Of a stretch of DNA of 64,000 nucleotides, positions 45,349 to 55,856 are shown in pieces (within the stretch, counting starts at the first letter, position 1; the number at the start of each line of letters is the position of its first letter). Made by a program: the position numbers and the translations under genes. Below the pieces are notes generated by a model. That model worked only from the letters and a program-made list of their open reading frames with translations. It had not been told where the DNA came from and did no database searches. The stretch covers positions 17,555,290-17,619,289 of the forward strand of contig OX031061.1 of assembly GCA_943736015.1 (NCBI GenBank), read 5' to 3'. The DNA comes from Tridacna crocea (lineage: Eukaryota > Mollusca > Bivalvia > Cardiida > Cardiidae).

Positions 45349-45915
45349 AGCACTTTTAGATTTTTTTGCCAAGACTTGGTGTCAACCCTTTGAGTGTGTT
45401 TTGAAACTTCAGTAACTTGTCACAAGTAAATCAAGATCATTACTCCACAGAGGGTGGTCATTGTAAATCTACACTGTCTCCTTTTTTTTTTTAAGAGAGA
45501 TTTGACCGGATTCAAATAAAAAAATCATGTATCTTTTTTTAAACTGACTGAAATACAACTGTTTACCAACGGACTACTTTTTGTACTCAAGGACAACATG
45601 CTAAAAGTTGGCACAATTACCAAAGCAGAACAATATGACTTGGGTGTAACCTTTCCGTTTATAGGACAGAATTTGACTTTGTGTGCAAGGAAATAGGAAG
45701 AAGAAAATATAGGAAGGAAGAAATGGCACACATGGATCACTTTTTTAATGTGCCAGATTGATTTTGTGACTGACCTACCATGATCCTGATTTTTCATCTA
45801 TTTAACGAATTACTAGTTTCCTACCAAGGTCTTTTTTGACAGCTGTTAAGAAAATGTTCAATATATCGTATTAAGTAGAAGATCAATGCTATCAAGGCTA
45901 TGGAATGTTTAACGT
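45349..45915. other. No gene seen
   Basis: A minus-strand frame at 45525-45797 has no supporting signal. Confidence 0.35.
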
Positions 45916-46109
45916 TTAACCACACAATCATGAGTTTTACCAACCTTGGTAAAGAAAGCTGTTGAAAACATTGTGAGAAAAGGTGACAATGTAGGTAATC
46001 AGCATTGTTGCCTTTCCCACAATATTTTCTACCTTTTCACAGTCAAAATGCATAATTCCAGACACTTTTTGATTGTAGTCAGCAAATGCTTTTATTGGTA
46101 AAGAGTTAA
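45916..46109 (+). mobile_element. TTAA-hp MITE
   Basis: TTAACCACACAATCATG to TTGGTAAAGAGTTAA; TIR shortened at the left. Confidence 0.8.
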
Positions 46110-46148
46110 AAAAAAAAAACAGTATCGTCCGTTTACTTCGAAAATCTT

Positions 46149-46377
46149 TTAACCCATTACCACACAATCCCGACTTTTAACGACCCTGAGAGAGAAGCCT
46201 TTTGAAAACACTGTGGGAAAAGGAGAAAATGCTGGTAACCAGCATTTTCTCCTTTTCCCACAGTGTGTTCTACCCTTCCCAGAAGAAATTTCAATATTTC
46301 AGTCACCTTTATTTTATCGTCTGCAAATGCTTTCAATTTGGACCAGTCTAAAATTTTCTCGTGTGGTAAAGAGTTAA
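46149..46377 (+). mobile_element. TTAA-hp MITE, near-consensus
   Basis: Complete ends TTAACCCATTACCACAC and GTGTGGTAAAGAGTTAA. Stem CACTGTGGG pairs with CCCACAGTG. A good reference copy. Confidence 0.93.
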
Positions 46378-46529
46378 CTACAGCTTGTAAACAAGCTGAA
46401 GTTACAAGGTTTTGGAAGTAAACCAACAATACATGTCGACAATAACAGATGCAAAAAAAAAGTTAAAGACTATCACAGTTTGAATTGATTGATTGATTAT
46501 GTGGTGTGTTATGCCATTTTCAACATTGT

Positions 46530-46870
46530 TTCATTTATATCACGACAGCCAGTGCACCTATCCGGAGCTTCTTTTACCAGTTCTTTGCACAATTTTCTTT
46601 CCAAGCCACTGGCAGCTTTCCCACACAACCGTTGTCAAAACACTGGTCAACGGTTGGAAAGGAATGTATCCTGTCGCTCTTAATCTTATCATCAATCCTT
46701 GGAAAGAAAATTGGCGGAACCAGGGACCGAACCTGCAACCTTCTGTTCTCAAATCCTACCTGAGTTCAAACCTCACCATGGACAAAATAATTTTATTAAT
46801 AGACTAATTCTCTGGAGTCTGATCTTTAGTCTTACAGCCAGCTAATGGGACCATTGACAAAGCTGGTCCA
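46530..46870 (-). repeat. SINE-like dispersed repeat, second copy
   Basis: Minus-strand B-box-like GCAGGTTCGGTCCCTGG near 46723-46739. Shared body with 10655-10900. Flanking CCAGCTAATGGGACC may be the A-box side but is too distant for a simple tRNA head. Confidence 0.5.
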
Positions 46871-47018
46871 TCACCAGGCCGCAATCCAAATGTGAGAGAA
46901 CTACTGTCAGTTTTCGGTCATTTTGAATTTTTTAAAATGACTTTGTCATCTTACTGGTACGTAAGGTTCAAGTGTTACCTAAACAGTTTCCTTCTTTCCT
47001 ACTTGAAGTTTGAACCCA

Positions 47019-47185
47019 TTAACCCTTTACCACTCAACCTGGAGTTTAACCCTTTACCACACAACCTGAAGTTTAAAAGATAAAGTAGACTTATGAAAAC
47101 ATTGCATGAAAAGGAGAAATTAATGATAACCACTGTTTTCTTCTTTTTCCAGAATCTTTTCTTCCTTGTCATAATGACAGAAATC
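47019..47185 (+). mobile_element. TTAA-hp MITE with duplicated end
   Basis: The terminal segment TTAACCCTTTACCAC-CAACCTG is present twice (47019 and 47047). The right arm is missing. Confidence 0.75.
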
Positions 47186-47413
47186 ATTAACTCATTACCA
47201 AACGACAATATTTTGGGATAGTCCAAAACAAAGCATTTGCAGACGACAACATAAAGTGACTGAAAATTTGAAATTCGTTTTGTGAAGGGTAGAAAACATT
47301 GTGGGAAAAGGAGAAAATGCTGGTTACCAGCATTTTCTCCTTTTGCTGCAATGTTTTTTAAAGGCTTCTTTCAAAGGGTCGTCAAAAGTAGGGATTGTGT
47401 GGTAATGGGTTGA
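47186..47413 (-). mobile_element. TTAA-hp MITE, full length
   Basis: TTAACTCATTACCAAACGAC to GGTAATGGGTTGA. Confidence 0.88.
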
Positions 47414-47499
47414 GCTACATTCAATTTGTCATCTGAGCATTGTTTCAATATGTTGGGGTAAAAATTTGTGACATTAGGTAAAAGAGTGGGCATCTAGCT

Positions 47500-47632
47500 C
47501 AAATGATGAGATTTGTGAATGATAAAAGAGGAAAACATTGTGGGGAAAGGGAGAAAATGCTGGTTACCAGCATTTTCTCCTTTCTCCACTTTGTTTTTAA
47601 AAGCACTCACCATTGGAGTACTACTTGTGAAG
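47500..47632 (-). mobile_element. TTAA-hp fragment, hairpin region
   Basis: AACATTGTGGGGAAAGGGAG to CTCCTTTCTCCACTTTG. Confidence 0.7.
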
Positions 47633-48117
47633 GGTAACAACATGATGGTACGTTTGTTTTATGATGAACTTTGAATGTTTAAGAGATGATAAAAGAATGG
47701 GAATCCTACCTAATTTCACATAATACCCTGTAGGTTAAATTCATGAACACTTGCAGGTGTATCTTTTATTTTTGGGTAGGTAAGAGTCCACCCTCAGGTG
47801 TAGCAAAAAGTTTTCAGGAATCCCCTTGGACAAGGCACATCAGAACCCCAGCCCAGTATTGATAAAAAATAATACATCCGTCTTGTCAACAGTGGCTTCT
47901 TCCATGGTACATTTGTGTAAGATCACAAATTTGTACAACAGCTGCAATAAAGGGGAAGTGGGGCTTGATTTTTGTTGAACAAAATTTTTCTAAGATGTTT
48001 ATCACCATAGTTTTTTGACTGTGTTTTTGCTTGTTTATGTTATGTTTTCTGCACAAGTGGTCTTCTGTGTTTGTGCCTAATGATACTTACTTTCTCATGG
48101 AACTCCCTTTCTGATCC
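47633..48117. other. No gene; weak SINE trace
   Basis: CCTTGGACAAGGCACATCAG (47824-47843) and CCCAGCCCAGTATTGATAAA resemble the conserved SINE body. Confidence 0.35.
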
Positions 48118-48586
48118 TTAAATCCTTTCCGAGCAACAAATTTTAGACACTTCCAAAACTGTAACATCTTCAGATCTCAGGTTCAACATTGATAAAAGAG
48201 TATAGGGTCCTGTGTGGCTCAGTGGTAAAGTGTAGGACTCGTAACCTGGAGGTCCCAGGTTCGAGCCTCGCTGGCTCCACAGGGTTTTTTTCACAGGAGT
48301 GTCCTTGGGTAAGACACTTCAGAGCCTAGCCTAGTACTGGTGAAACCCAGGAAACATGAATATGTGAACTGTCGCCGTGATAGGACTGAAATACTGTTGA
48401 AAGCGGCATAAAACACCATTCAAACATTGATAAAAGAGTATAAGTTCTATGGTAGGATAGAAAACATTGTTGGGAAAGGAGAAAAATGCTAGTTACCAAC
48501 ATTTTCTTCTTTTCCAACAATCTATTTAAAATGTCTCCTATTTCAGAATCTTTATAGAACTGGAGATTCTTTCATAGAAGGGTTAA
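48118..48586 (-). mobile_element. TTAA-hp MITE, decayed, split by a SINE
   Basis: TTAAATCCTTTCCGAGC on the left; AACATTGTTGGGAAAGGAG and GAAGGGTTAA on the right of the SINE. Confidence 0.65.
48205..48423 (+). repeat. tRNA-derived SINE with 19-bp target duplication
   Basis: A-box TGGCTCAGTGGTAAAGTG, anticodon-like ACTCGTAACC and B-box CAGGTTCGAGCC in tRNA spacing (Thr-CGT-like), then a body with TGTCCTTGGGTAAGACACTT and a tail ATAAAACACCATTCAA. ACATTGATAAAAGAGTATA is present on both sides (48186-48204 and 48424-48442), the mark of LINE-machinery retroposition. Inserted in an old TTAA-hp copy. Confidence 0.85.
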
Positions 48587-48811
48587 CTCATTACCAAACG
48601 ACAATATTTTAGGCTTGTCCAAATTGAAAGCATTTGCAGATGACAAAATAAAAATTGTTGAAAACTTGAAATTTGTTTTGTGAAGAGTAGAAAACATTGT
48701 TGGAAAAGGAGAAAATGCTGGTTACCAGCATTTTCTCCTTTTCCCACTATGTTTTCTAAAGGGTTCTTTTTCAGGGTTGTCAAAAGTAGGGATTGTGTGG
48801 TATTGGGTTAA
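48583..48811 (-). mobile_element. TTAA-hp MITE, full length
   Basis: Shares its last TTAA with the next copy, which is in opposite orientation. Confidence 0.9.
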
Positions 48812-49036
48812 CCCTTTCCCAAACAATCCCTGGTTTTTATGGGTCGGGAATAGAAGCCCTTTGAAAACACTGTGGAAAAAGGAGAAAATGCTGGTAACCA
48901 GCATTTTCTCCTTTTCCCACAATGTTTTCTATCCTATCATATAGAAAAATCATCTTTTTAGCAACTATTAATTTGTTATCTGCAAAATGTTTTCAATTTG
49001 GTCTTGTCCAAAATTTGTTGTTTGGGAAAGGGTTAA
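48808..49036 (+). mobile_element. TTAA-hp MITE with subfamily C ends
   Basis: Ends TTAACCCTTTCCCAAAC and GTTTGGGAAAGGGTTAA are of type C, but the hairpin is of the main type. Confidence 0.85.
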
Positions 49037-49102
49037 GAAGTGACAAAAGGAAATTATTTTTATTTGAGACTAAAAATGGATGATTTTATGTAGCTTATTG
49101 TT

Positions 49103-49246
49103 ATAACCCTTAGGCTGCTCAGTATGTCTTACTGAGTGACCTGTGTAGATTAAGATTAGACTGCACAGAGCATGCAATCTGGACTTGGATCTACATTCTC
49201 CATTTAGGAGATTTTTTCACTACAGAAATAACTTTTGAAATTGCTA
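49103..49246 (+). mobile_element. GATCAG-hairpin MITE
   Basis: CCCTTAGGCTGCTCAG; decayed hairpin AGATTAGACTGCAC/GCAATCTGGACTT. Confidence 0.6.
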
Positions 49247-49442
49247 AATTTAGATCTGTAACTACAGGCTAAGCTTGAAATTTTCATTTCATTTATTTAC
49301 TCATTACCATACAGTCACTTAGAAGACCTATGAAAATAATGTGGGCAAAGGAGAAAATGCTGGTGACCAGCAATTTCTCCTTTGCCCACAATGTTTTCTT
49401 CCCCATCGAGAACAAAAATCATTGCTTCTGTAGCTTTTGCTG
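49247..49442 (+). repeat. 196-bp local duplication including half a TTAA-hp
   Basis: AATTTAGATCTGTAACTACAG ... GAACAAAAATCATTGCTTC is repeated from 49443. Stem change GGGCAAAGG is matched by CCTTTGCCC. Confidence 0.75.
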
Positions 49443-49491
49443 AATTTGGATCTGTAAGTACAGGCTAAGCTTGAAACTTCCATTTCATTTA

Positions 49492-49701
49492 TTAACTCAT
49501 TACCATACAATCGCTTAGAAGCCCTGTGAAAACATTGTGGGCAAAGGGGAAAATGCTTGTTACCAGCATTTTCTCCTTTTCCCACAATGTTTTCTTCCCC
49601 ATTGAGAACAGAAATCATTGTTTCAGTTACGTTTGATTTGTCGTCTGCAAATCCTTTCAATTTGGACCAGTCTAATTTTTTGCTGTTTGGTAAAGAGTTA
49701 A
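49492..49701 (+). mobile_element. TTAA-hp MITE, full length
   Basis: TTAACTCATTACCATAC to TTTGGTAAAGAGTTAA; the source or product of the local duplication just upstream. Confidence 0.88.
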
Positions 49702-49722
49702 GCAGGGTTTTGGTCAAGTCAA

Positions 49723-49951
49723 TTAACTCTTTACCACACAATCCCGACTTTTAATGACCCTAAGAAAGAAGCCTTTTGAAAACATTGTGGGAAAAGGAGA
49801 AAATGCTGGTAACCAGCATTTTCTCCTTTTCCCACAACGTTTTCTACCCTTCCCTAAGAAAAATTTCAATTTTTGAGCCACATTAATTTTGTCTTCTGCA
49901 AATGCTTTCAATTTGGATGATCTAAAATTTTGTCATTTGGTAAAGAGTTAA
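49723..49951 (+). mobile_element. TTAA-hp MITE, near-consensus
   Basis: Complete ends; hairpin 49778-49844 with one mismatch (CACAACG). Confidence 0.93.
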
Positions 49952-50283
49952 ACAGCTTTTTAGGAACAGGAAAAATATTTTTTCCTCGGAGCTTTTAATT
50001 TGCTCTTGGATCATGAAGCTTATTTTGTGTATGATGGAAATGGAAAGATGATTATTATCACAAATGATAATAAATTGACATCTGATAACCTTTGGCTTAC
50101 CCAACTCTCCATTACTGTTGCTAATTTTAGACTGTTCCATTTCTACTGTAGGAAATTTACCAACTTCAACTAAAGGCAAAACTTGTTAACACCTTTTTTC
50201 ATGTATATACAAAACATTGAGGGAAAAAGTGCAATCACTAGAATGTAATTAGTTACGCTTGTAACAGTCGCAATACCGGGTAT
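49952..50283. other. No gene seen
   Basis: Intron sequence without supported features. Confidence 0.35.
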
Positions 50284-50512
50284 TTAACCCATTACCACAC
50301 AATCCCTACTTTTGACAGCCTGAGAAAGAAGTCTTTTGAAAACACTGTAGGAAAAGGAAAAAATGCTGGTGACCAGCATTTTCTCCTTTTCCCACAGTGT
50401 TTTCTACCCTTCCCAGAACAAATTTCAATTTTTCAGTTCACCTTTATTTTGTCGTCTGAAAATGCTTTCAATTTGGACCAGTCTAAAATTTTCTCGTGTG
50501 GTAAAGAGTTAA
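50284..50512 (+). mobile_element. TTAA-hp MITE, near-consensus
   Basis: Stem CACTGTAGG / CCCACAGTG; ends TTAACCCATTACCACAC and GTGTGGTAAAGAGTTAA. Confidence 0.92.
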
Positions 50513-50570
50513 ACTCCTATGTATGGGCTTATGGAGCAGTTCTGTACTAGAATAGGTTCAGTTGAGTTGC

Positions 50571-50807
50571 TTAACTCGTTACCACACAATCCCGACTTTA
50601 AATGACCCAGAGAAAGAAACCTTTAGAAAACATTGTGAGAAAAGGAGAAAATGCTGGTAACCAGCATTTTCTCCTTTTTCCGCAAATTTTTTCGAACCTT
50701 CACAAAACAAATTTCAAATTGTAAGTTACTTTTATTAAAAAAATTGTCATCTGCAAAGGCTTTCGACTTACACAAGGCTAAAATATTTTAATTTGGTAAA
50801 GAGTTAA
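50571..50807 (+). mobile_element. TTAA-hp MITE, full length
   Basis: TTAACTCGTTACCACAC to TTTGGTAAAGAGTTAA; right stem decayed (CCGCAAATTTTTTC). Confidence 0.88.
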
Positions 50808-50879
50808 ATCTTATGCTGTTAAATAACTGAAATGGAATTTTCCATAGAGAGTATAAAACCAAATATTGTGTCTGCAAAC

Positions 50880-51014
50880 TTATGGTTTGGCAAATAGTGT
50901 CTCCTTATCGAACAGTAAAGATCCAAGATCAGATTGCACACTCTGTGCAGTCTGATCGTGATCTAAACTGTCCGCAAAAGGTCAGCGAGTCAGGCTTAGC
51001 AGCCAAAGGGTTAA
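50880..51014 (-). mobile_element. GATCAG-hairpin MITE, best copy
   Basis: Hairpin AGATCAGATTGCACACT / CTGTGCAGTCTGATC (50929-50960). Ends AGCAGCCAAAGGGTTAA, the complement of the left end of the other copies. Confidence 0.75.
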
Positions 51015-51136
51015 ATTTTAGGTTTAGCTACCTCAATTTTGTTATTAATTGGGGTACAGCAGATACGTCCAACTTTTTACCAAAAAAGTTCCCCAGAATT
51101 GTCTGAGTTTAAAACATTTGCTCAGTTGCAGCCGAG

Positions 51137-51484
51137 GGTGTAGGGCAAAAGCCCACTGGACAAAAGCCCACTAGGACAAAAGCCCACTGGACAAAAGCCC
51201 ACTAGGACAAAAGCCAACTGGGACAAAAGCCAGGGAGGTCATAAGCCCACTTTTAGTTATAATCGTGTATTTAATTAAAAAAACTTGTATATATGATGTC
51301 ACTGGTCTTCAGAAGAGTAGAAAACAGTATGTGAAAAGCAGGAAATGCTTACTTACAAAAATGATAAAAAAGAATGATTTTCTAACACTTTTTTATTAGC
51401 AGTGGGCTTTTGTCTGCCTTGCCAAATTTAGCAGTCGGCTTTTTCCTAGTGGGCTTTTGTCCTAGTGGGCTTTTGTCTGTTTTC
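51137..51484. mobile_element. Foldback element made of a 15-17-bp repeat
   Basis: Left arm: five to six direct copies of GGACAAAAGCCCACT(A) (51148-51230). Right arm: inverted copies, AGTGGGCTTTTGTCC (51401-51478). The spacer of ~170 bp is AT-rich. Confidence 0.8.
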
Positions 51485-51522
51485 AGGCAGTCAAGTGTCA
51501 AAATGGAAGTTTCATGCATACC

Positions 51523-51649
51523 ATTTTCCGACTTTTAACGACCCTGAGAAAAAAGCCTTTTGAAAACATTGTGGGAAAAGAAGAAAATGCTGGCAACCAG
51601 CATTTAGTCCTTTACGGTTAACCAATATTGCTTTCAAAAGTCATCTTCT
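51523..51649 (+). mobile_element. TTAA-hp fragment
   Basis: Starts inside the left arm (CCGACTTTTAACGACCCTGAG). Right stem lost after AGCATTTAGTCC. Confidence 0.75.
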
Positions 51650-51878
51650 TTAACTCTTTACCACACGACAAAATTTTAGACTGGTTCAAATTGAAAGCAC
51701 TTACAGATGACAAAATAAAGGTGACTGAAAAATTGAAATTTGTTCTGGGAAGGGTAGAAAACACTGTGGGAATAGGAGAAAATGCTGGTTACCAGCATTT
51801 TCTCCTTTTCCTACAGTGTTTTCAAAAGGCTCCTTTCTAATGGGCTTCAAAAGTAGGGATTGCTTGGTAATAGGTTAA
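51650..51878 (-). mobile_element. TTAA-hp MITE, full length
   Basis: Stem AACACTGTGGG pairs with CCTACAGTGTT. Confidence 0.92.
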
Positions 51879-52320
51879 AATCATTGAAATATGAAATAGT
51901 TTGATAAAAGGTTTAACTGGTTTAGGCCAAAGATCAGATATCTGAAAACTTGAAAAGATGCAGCAATTTCTTTTCTCTATATCATTGAGTACTTAGTAAC
52001 ATAATTATTTAGGCCAGGGGACTTTGTAATTAGCAATAATCTATTCTGGTCAATTCAACCTACAAAGGCTATGATATAAAGCCCACTTTTAAGCAATGTT
52101 TCTATTGTAATATGCAAATGCTTTCACTCATAATAGACTGGTAAAAGTCTTGCTGCATTTTAACCAGTACAAGATTGAAATATGGATTTTTCATATTGAT
52201 TTGTATTGATCGCAAAAATTAATGGACTGGTCAACACTGTAATTAGTATTGCTTGAGGGCAGTGAAGTATGACAAAAATTGACTGACCTACTAAATCGGA
52301 GATTTTCTTCATCGGCATAT
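51879..52320. other. No gene seen
   Basis: Intron sequence without supported features. Confidence 0.35.
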
Positions 52321-52541
52321 TTAACCTTTTACCAAACGATCAAGGTTTCAAATGACACTCTCAATGAAGCCTTTTGAAACATTATGGTGAAAGGAGGAAA
52401 TGCTGGTATCCAGCATTTTCTCCTTTTCCCACAATATTTTCTACTCTGCGAAGAAACTTGTTTTTATCACTGTCAAATTTATCATCTGCAGATGCTTTCA
52501 TCATGCATAAGTCTACAACTTGTAGTTTGGTAAAGCATTAA
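52321..52541 (+). mobile_element. TTAA-hp MITE, full length
   Basis: TTAACCTTTTACCAAACG to TTTGGTAAAGCATTAA. Confidence 0.88.
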
Positions 52542-52655
52542 CATTCCTTCTTTACAGTGATATTTTAGCTTGATATCTTTCTTTATAATTGAATGAGGAA
52601 GCATTACAAAAAATGGCAGAAAATTGCAGTCTTTTTCTGGATGCCAATTTTTAAT

Positions 52656-52881
52656 TTAAGCCTTTACCATACAATCCCGAATTTAATGACTGAGAAAGAA
52701 GCCTTCTGAAAACATTGTGGGAAAAGGAGAAAATGGTGCTAACCAGCATTTTCTCCTTTTCCCACAAAGTTTTCTTCCCTTCCCAAAAGACATTTCAATC
52801 TTTCATTCACTTCTATTTTGTTGTCTGCAATGCATTCAATTTGGAACAGTCTGAAATTTTGTTGTTTGGTTACAGAGTTAA
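52656..52881 (+). mobile_element. TTAA-hp MITE, full length
   Basis: TTAAGCCTTTACCATAC to TTTGGTTACAGAGTTAA; hairpin tip altered (AATGGTGCTAACCAGC). Confidence 0.88.
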
Positions 52882-53228
52882 ACAATCATACTGTAATAGG
52901 GGAACACCTTTGTCAAGAGTTCAAGTAGAACATTAAGTACAGTATCTTGATTTGGTTGACCTTTTTTCTGAAACATGTAGGTTACAAGTTGCAATAAATG
53001 ATACTAGAACACTGGTGACAGGTGGATGGTTTTTCACTTTGTTTCTGTCTCAATGATAATACATCTGCGAAAAAAAATACATGTACATTGCACTCATATC
53101 ATAAATCTTCTTTCTTGATTTTCTTACCTAGAAGTTTTAGAATTACAAATAGAGAAAGAAATTCATAGGATTTCTTTTGTCGTCAATTTTTTACATAAAA
53201 ATTAACTAGCTTGATTATTATATTATAA

Positions 53229-54253
53229 AGTACTGTAATTTGCTTAAATTTTGGGACAGTAAAAAATAATTAATTTTTTTCGTGTCCCAAAACTTTGGTC
53301 TACAAAAAATAATTATTTTGTAAGCTGTCCCAAAACTTATGGTCAAACAAGACTATCTGACATACTGAAAGTCACTCGCCACTAACCCGTCGAATATATT
53401 GCCGACGTTGAAATATTGGAACGTCACTGATGTCAGGTTTGCAGGGTGATCTATTTTTAGCAAGATTGGAATTCCACCGATCAATTTGAGCACTAAGAGT
53501 TTAAAACTTCGCTTTTTCTCATTATTTTTGTTGATTATCAATTTGTCACTCATTATTGTCTGCGTCTTTAGATCGCGATGAAGATGTTATTGTGCGTTGC
53601 GTAGATAAATTCACAACATATCTTACCCCCTTATATGTACGTGAGGTGACGTTAATTCCACTCTGACAAGTACCCACTCGGACCGATCTCAAATTTGATT
53701 GGTTCGTCGATCTTCGATCGATAAACCTTGGGTAAAACTGTGTACCTTGAAATTCTATTTATAGACATTAAACTCGATTGACCATGAATTACACGCGTGT
53801 CAATTCTGTCAACTTCGGATGTACACACGTTACGGATCTTGGATAGAAGTTTATCACACCCTTTTTACCCTTAGGCTATGTCGGATTTCTGTTTGATTTA
53901 GGGTTTAAGTTAGACTACATCAGGTGATCGTTTTTTTGTCTTGAATCAGGTAACTCCTATTGAAATCATGAAGGTTGGGAAGCATGATTACGACGTTACG
54001 TGTGGAGAAATAAAACTACGCGAAAGCCGAAATAAATATTTGCAAACAAACGTTTTGAAACAGATTGACAGATTTTCTTTTTCTCTAAATAGCTTTTCAC
54101 TGTCCCAATTCTTTGGAACAAAAAAATACCGATCTCGCTTTGCAATTTTTAGTATGTCCCAAATCTTTGGGTCATGAAAAATAATTATTTTCGCGATTTT
54201 TGATGGTGTCCCAATTTTTTGGGTGTCCCAAAACATACGCAAATTACGGTATT
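53229..54253. mobile_element. DNA-transposon-like element with TGTCCCAAA subterminal repeats
   Basis: Left end TACTGTAATTTGCTTAAATT and right end complement TACCGTAATTTGCGTATG are inverted repeats. The motif TTTTGGGACA/TGTCCCAAA(A) occurs several times just inside both ends (53250-53345 and 54100-54235), with AAAAATAATTATTTT beside it on both sides. ~1.0 kb. Inner frames (53353-53553 minus, 53941-54177 plus) have no recognised domain, so the superfamily is unknown. Confidence 0.6.
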
Positions 54254-54473
54254 TTGGAGTTTTCGAAGGAACTTGCTCAGTTTTGGTAGCCATATTTGTG
54301 TCACAATGAACAGGTAAATGAGAATGCATTCAAGCTACTTAAAAATCCAGTTTCCACTGTCATGGTGTTGTTCACTGTCTTGCCAAATGAAACATGGACA
54401 TGGCTTTAGAATGCATTTTGGTAAAAAGAGAAAAAATTGCTAGAAATGAGAGAGTCTCCAAGTGCATCATTGA

Positions 54474-54708
54474 TTAACCCTTTACCACATAATCCCAACT
54501 TTCAACACCCTTGTGAAAAAAGCCTTTTGAAAACATTATGGGAAAAGGAGAAAATGCTGGTTACCAGCATTTTCTCCTTTTCCCACAATGTTTTCTTCCC
54601 TTCCTGAAACAAATTTTTATTCTGTAGTCACATACATTTTGTCGTCTGCAAGTGCTTTGAATTTGGACCAGTCTATTATTTTGTTTTTTTTTTTGGGTAA
54701 AAAGTTAA
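54474..54708 (+). mobile_element. TTAA-hp MITE, full length
   Basis: Well-paired hairpin (CATTATGGG/CCCACAATG). A T10 run replaces part of the right end. Confidence 0.9.
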
Positions 54709-55203
54709 GTGTTAATTGTCAGTGATACAAAAGGGCTCATGGGCTGGCTGTAGGAGAAAAAGGATAAGTGGAATAGGATGCTTGTACCATTAATAAGTCA
54801 TAACAATAAGTCATAAAAGCTCCATTGACTACACACACAAACATAAAGCACAAAATATACATAATGTATTAAACATCATATTTCTACTGAAAGTCAAGGT
54901 TCATTGTCAAAAGTTGCATGAAAGTTATTGATAGATATTTCCATAGGTGTGGGAGAATGGTGCTACCTGGTACAGGAGGCCACTGGCTATAATTCCAGTA
55001 TGTGCTTCCTCTCTACCATTTGGCATGCCTTGTACAATCAGGGTCTTTATTTACCAACTATTCTAAAGAACATTCTTAGTCTTATTCTTCAGAATTTTGT
55101 CAATGTGAAAGTAACAGAACTTCTGATTGGCTAAACCACTCAGTTTAAAAGTTCTGATACTTTCACATTCAGAAAATCTTGAAGACTAAGACAAAGACTG
55201 TTT
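54709..55203. other. No gene; small inverted repeat
   Basis: TGTGAAAGTAACAGAAC (55097-55113) and GTTCTGATACTTTCACA (55151-55167) are inverted with a ~37-bp spacer. Nothing else supported. Confidence 0.5.
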
Positions 55204-55433
55204 TTAACCCTTTCCCAAGCAAGCCCTGGTTTTTACGTATCTGCAGTAAAATTCTTTTGAAAACACTGTGGGAAAAGGAGAAATTGCTCGTAACAAATTA
55301 TTTCTCCTTTTTCCCCACAGTGTTTTCTATCCTTTTTGAGAATTTTCTGGCATTTTCTCCAAATCAAAAATTGTTGTCTGCAAACTCTTTTGGTTTGGAA
55401 GAGTCCAAAATTTGTCGTTTGGGAAAGGGTTAA
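55204..55433 (+). mobile_element. TTAA-hp subfamily C, full length
   Basis: TTAACCCTTTCCCAAGC to TTTGGGAAAGGGTTAA. Inner stem GGAGAAATTGCTCG / AATTATTTCTCC, with CTGCAAACTCTTTTGG in the right arm as at 42656. Confidence 0.88.
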
Positions 55434-55636
55434 GAATGGTTGGTGAGTACGTACTGATGATCAAGTTCCTTGGCTGTTTATTGTGGTGTGATAATGCACC
55501 TACATGGTACATGTACATTTCTTTCTCTGGATATGTACCTGGTCACAGTAGTAAAATTTGTAAGGCTCCTTGAGTCTCAATTTTCTATAAAAGTCTCTTG
55601 AACTATTTTCCATTTGACAAACAGTATATTCATTCT

Positions 55637-55856
55637 TTAACTCCTTACCACATGAGAAAATTTGAGACTGGTCCAAATTGAAAGCATTTGCAGACAACAA
55701 AATAAAGCAGACTAAAAATACAAATTTGTTCTGGGATGGGTAGAAAACACTGTGGGAAAAGGAGAAAATGCTGGTTACCAGCATTTTCTCCTTTTCCTAT
55801 AGTGTTTTCAAAATACTTCTTTCTTACGGTCATCAAAAGTAGGGATTGTGTGGTAG
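55637..55856 (-). mobile_element. TTAA-hp MITE, full length
   Basis: TTAACTCCTTACCACATG to GATTGTGTGGTAG; stem CACTGTGGG / CCTATAGTG. Confidence 0.88.

Noticed and set aside
48205..48423. Functional tRNA-Thr gene
   Set aside because: The tRNA-like head is joined to a SINE body and tail and flanked by a target-site duplication.
49328..49741. 137-codon minus-strand frame
   Set aside because: Runs through two TTAA-hp copies and a local duplication; its peptide is the MITE consensus frame.
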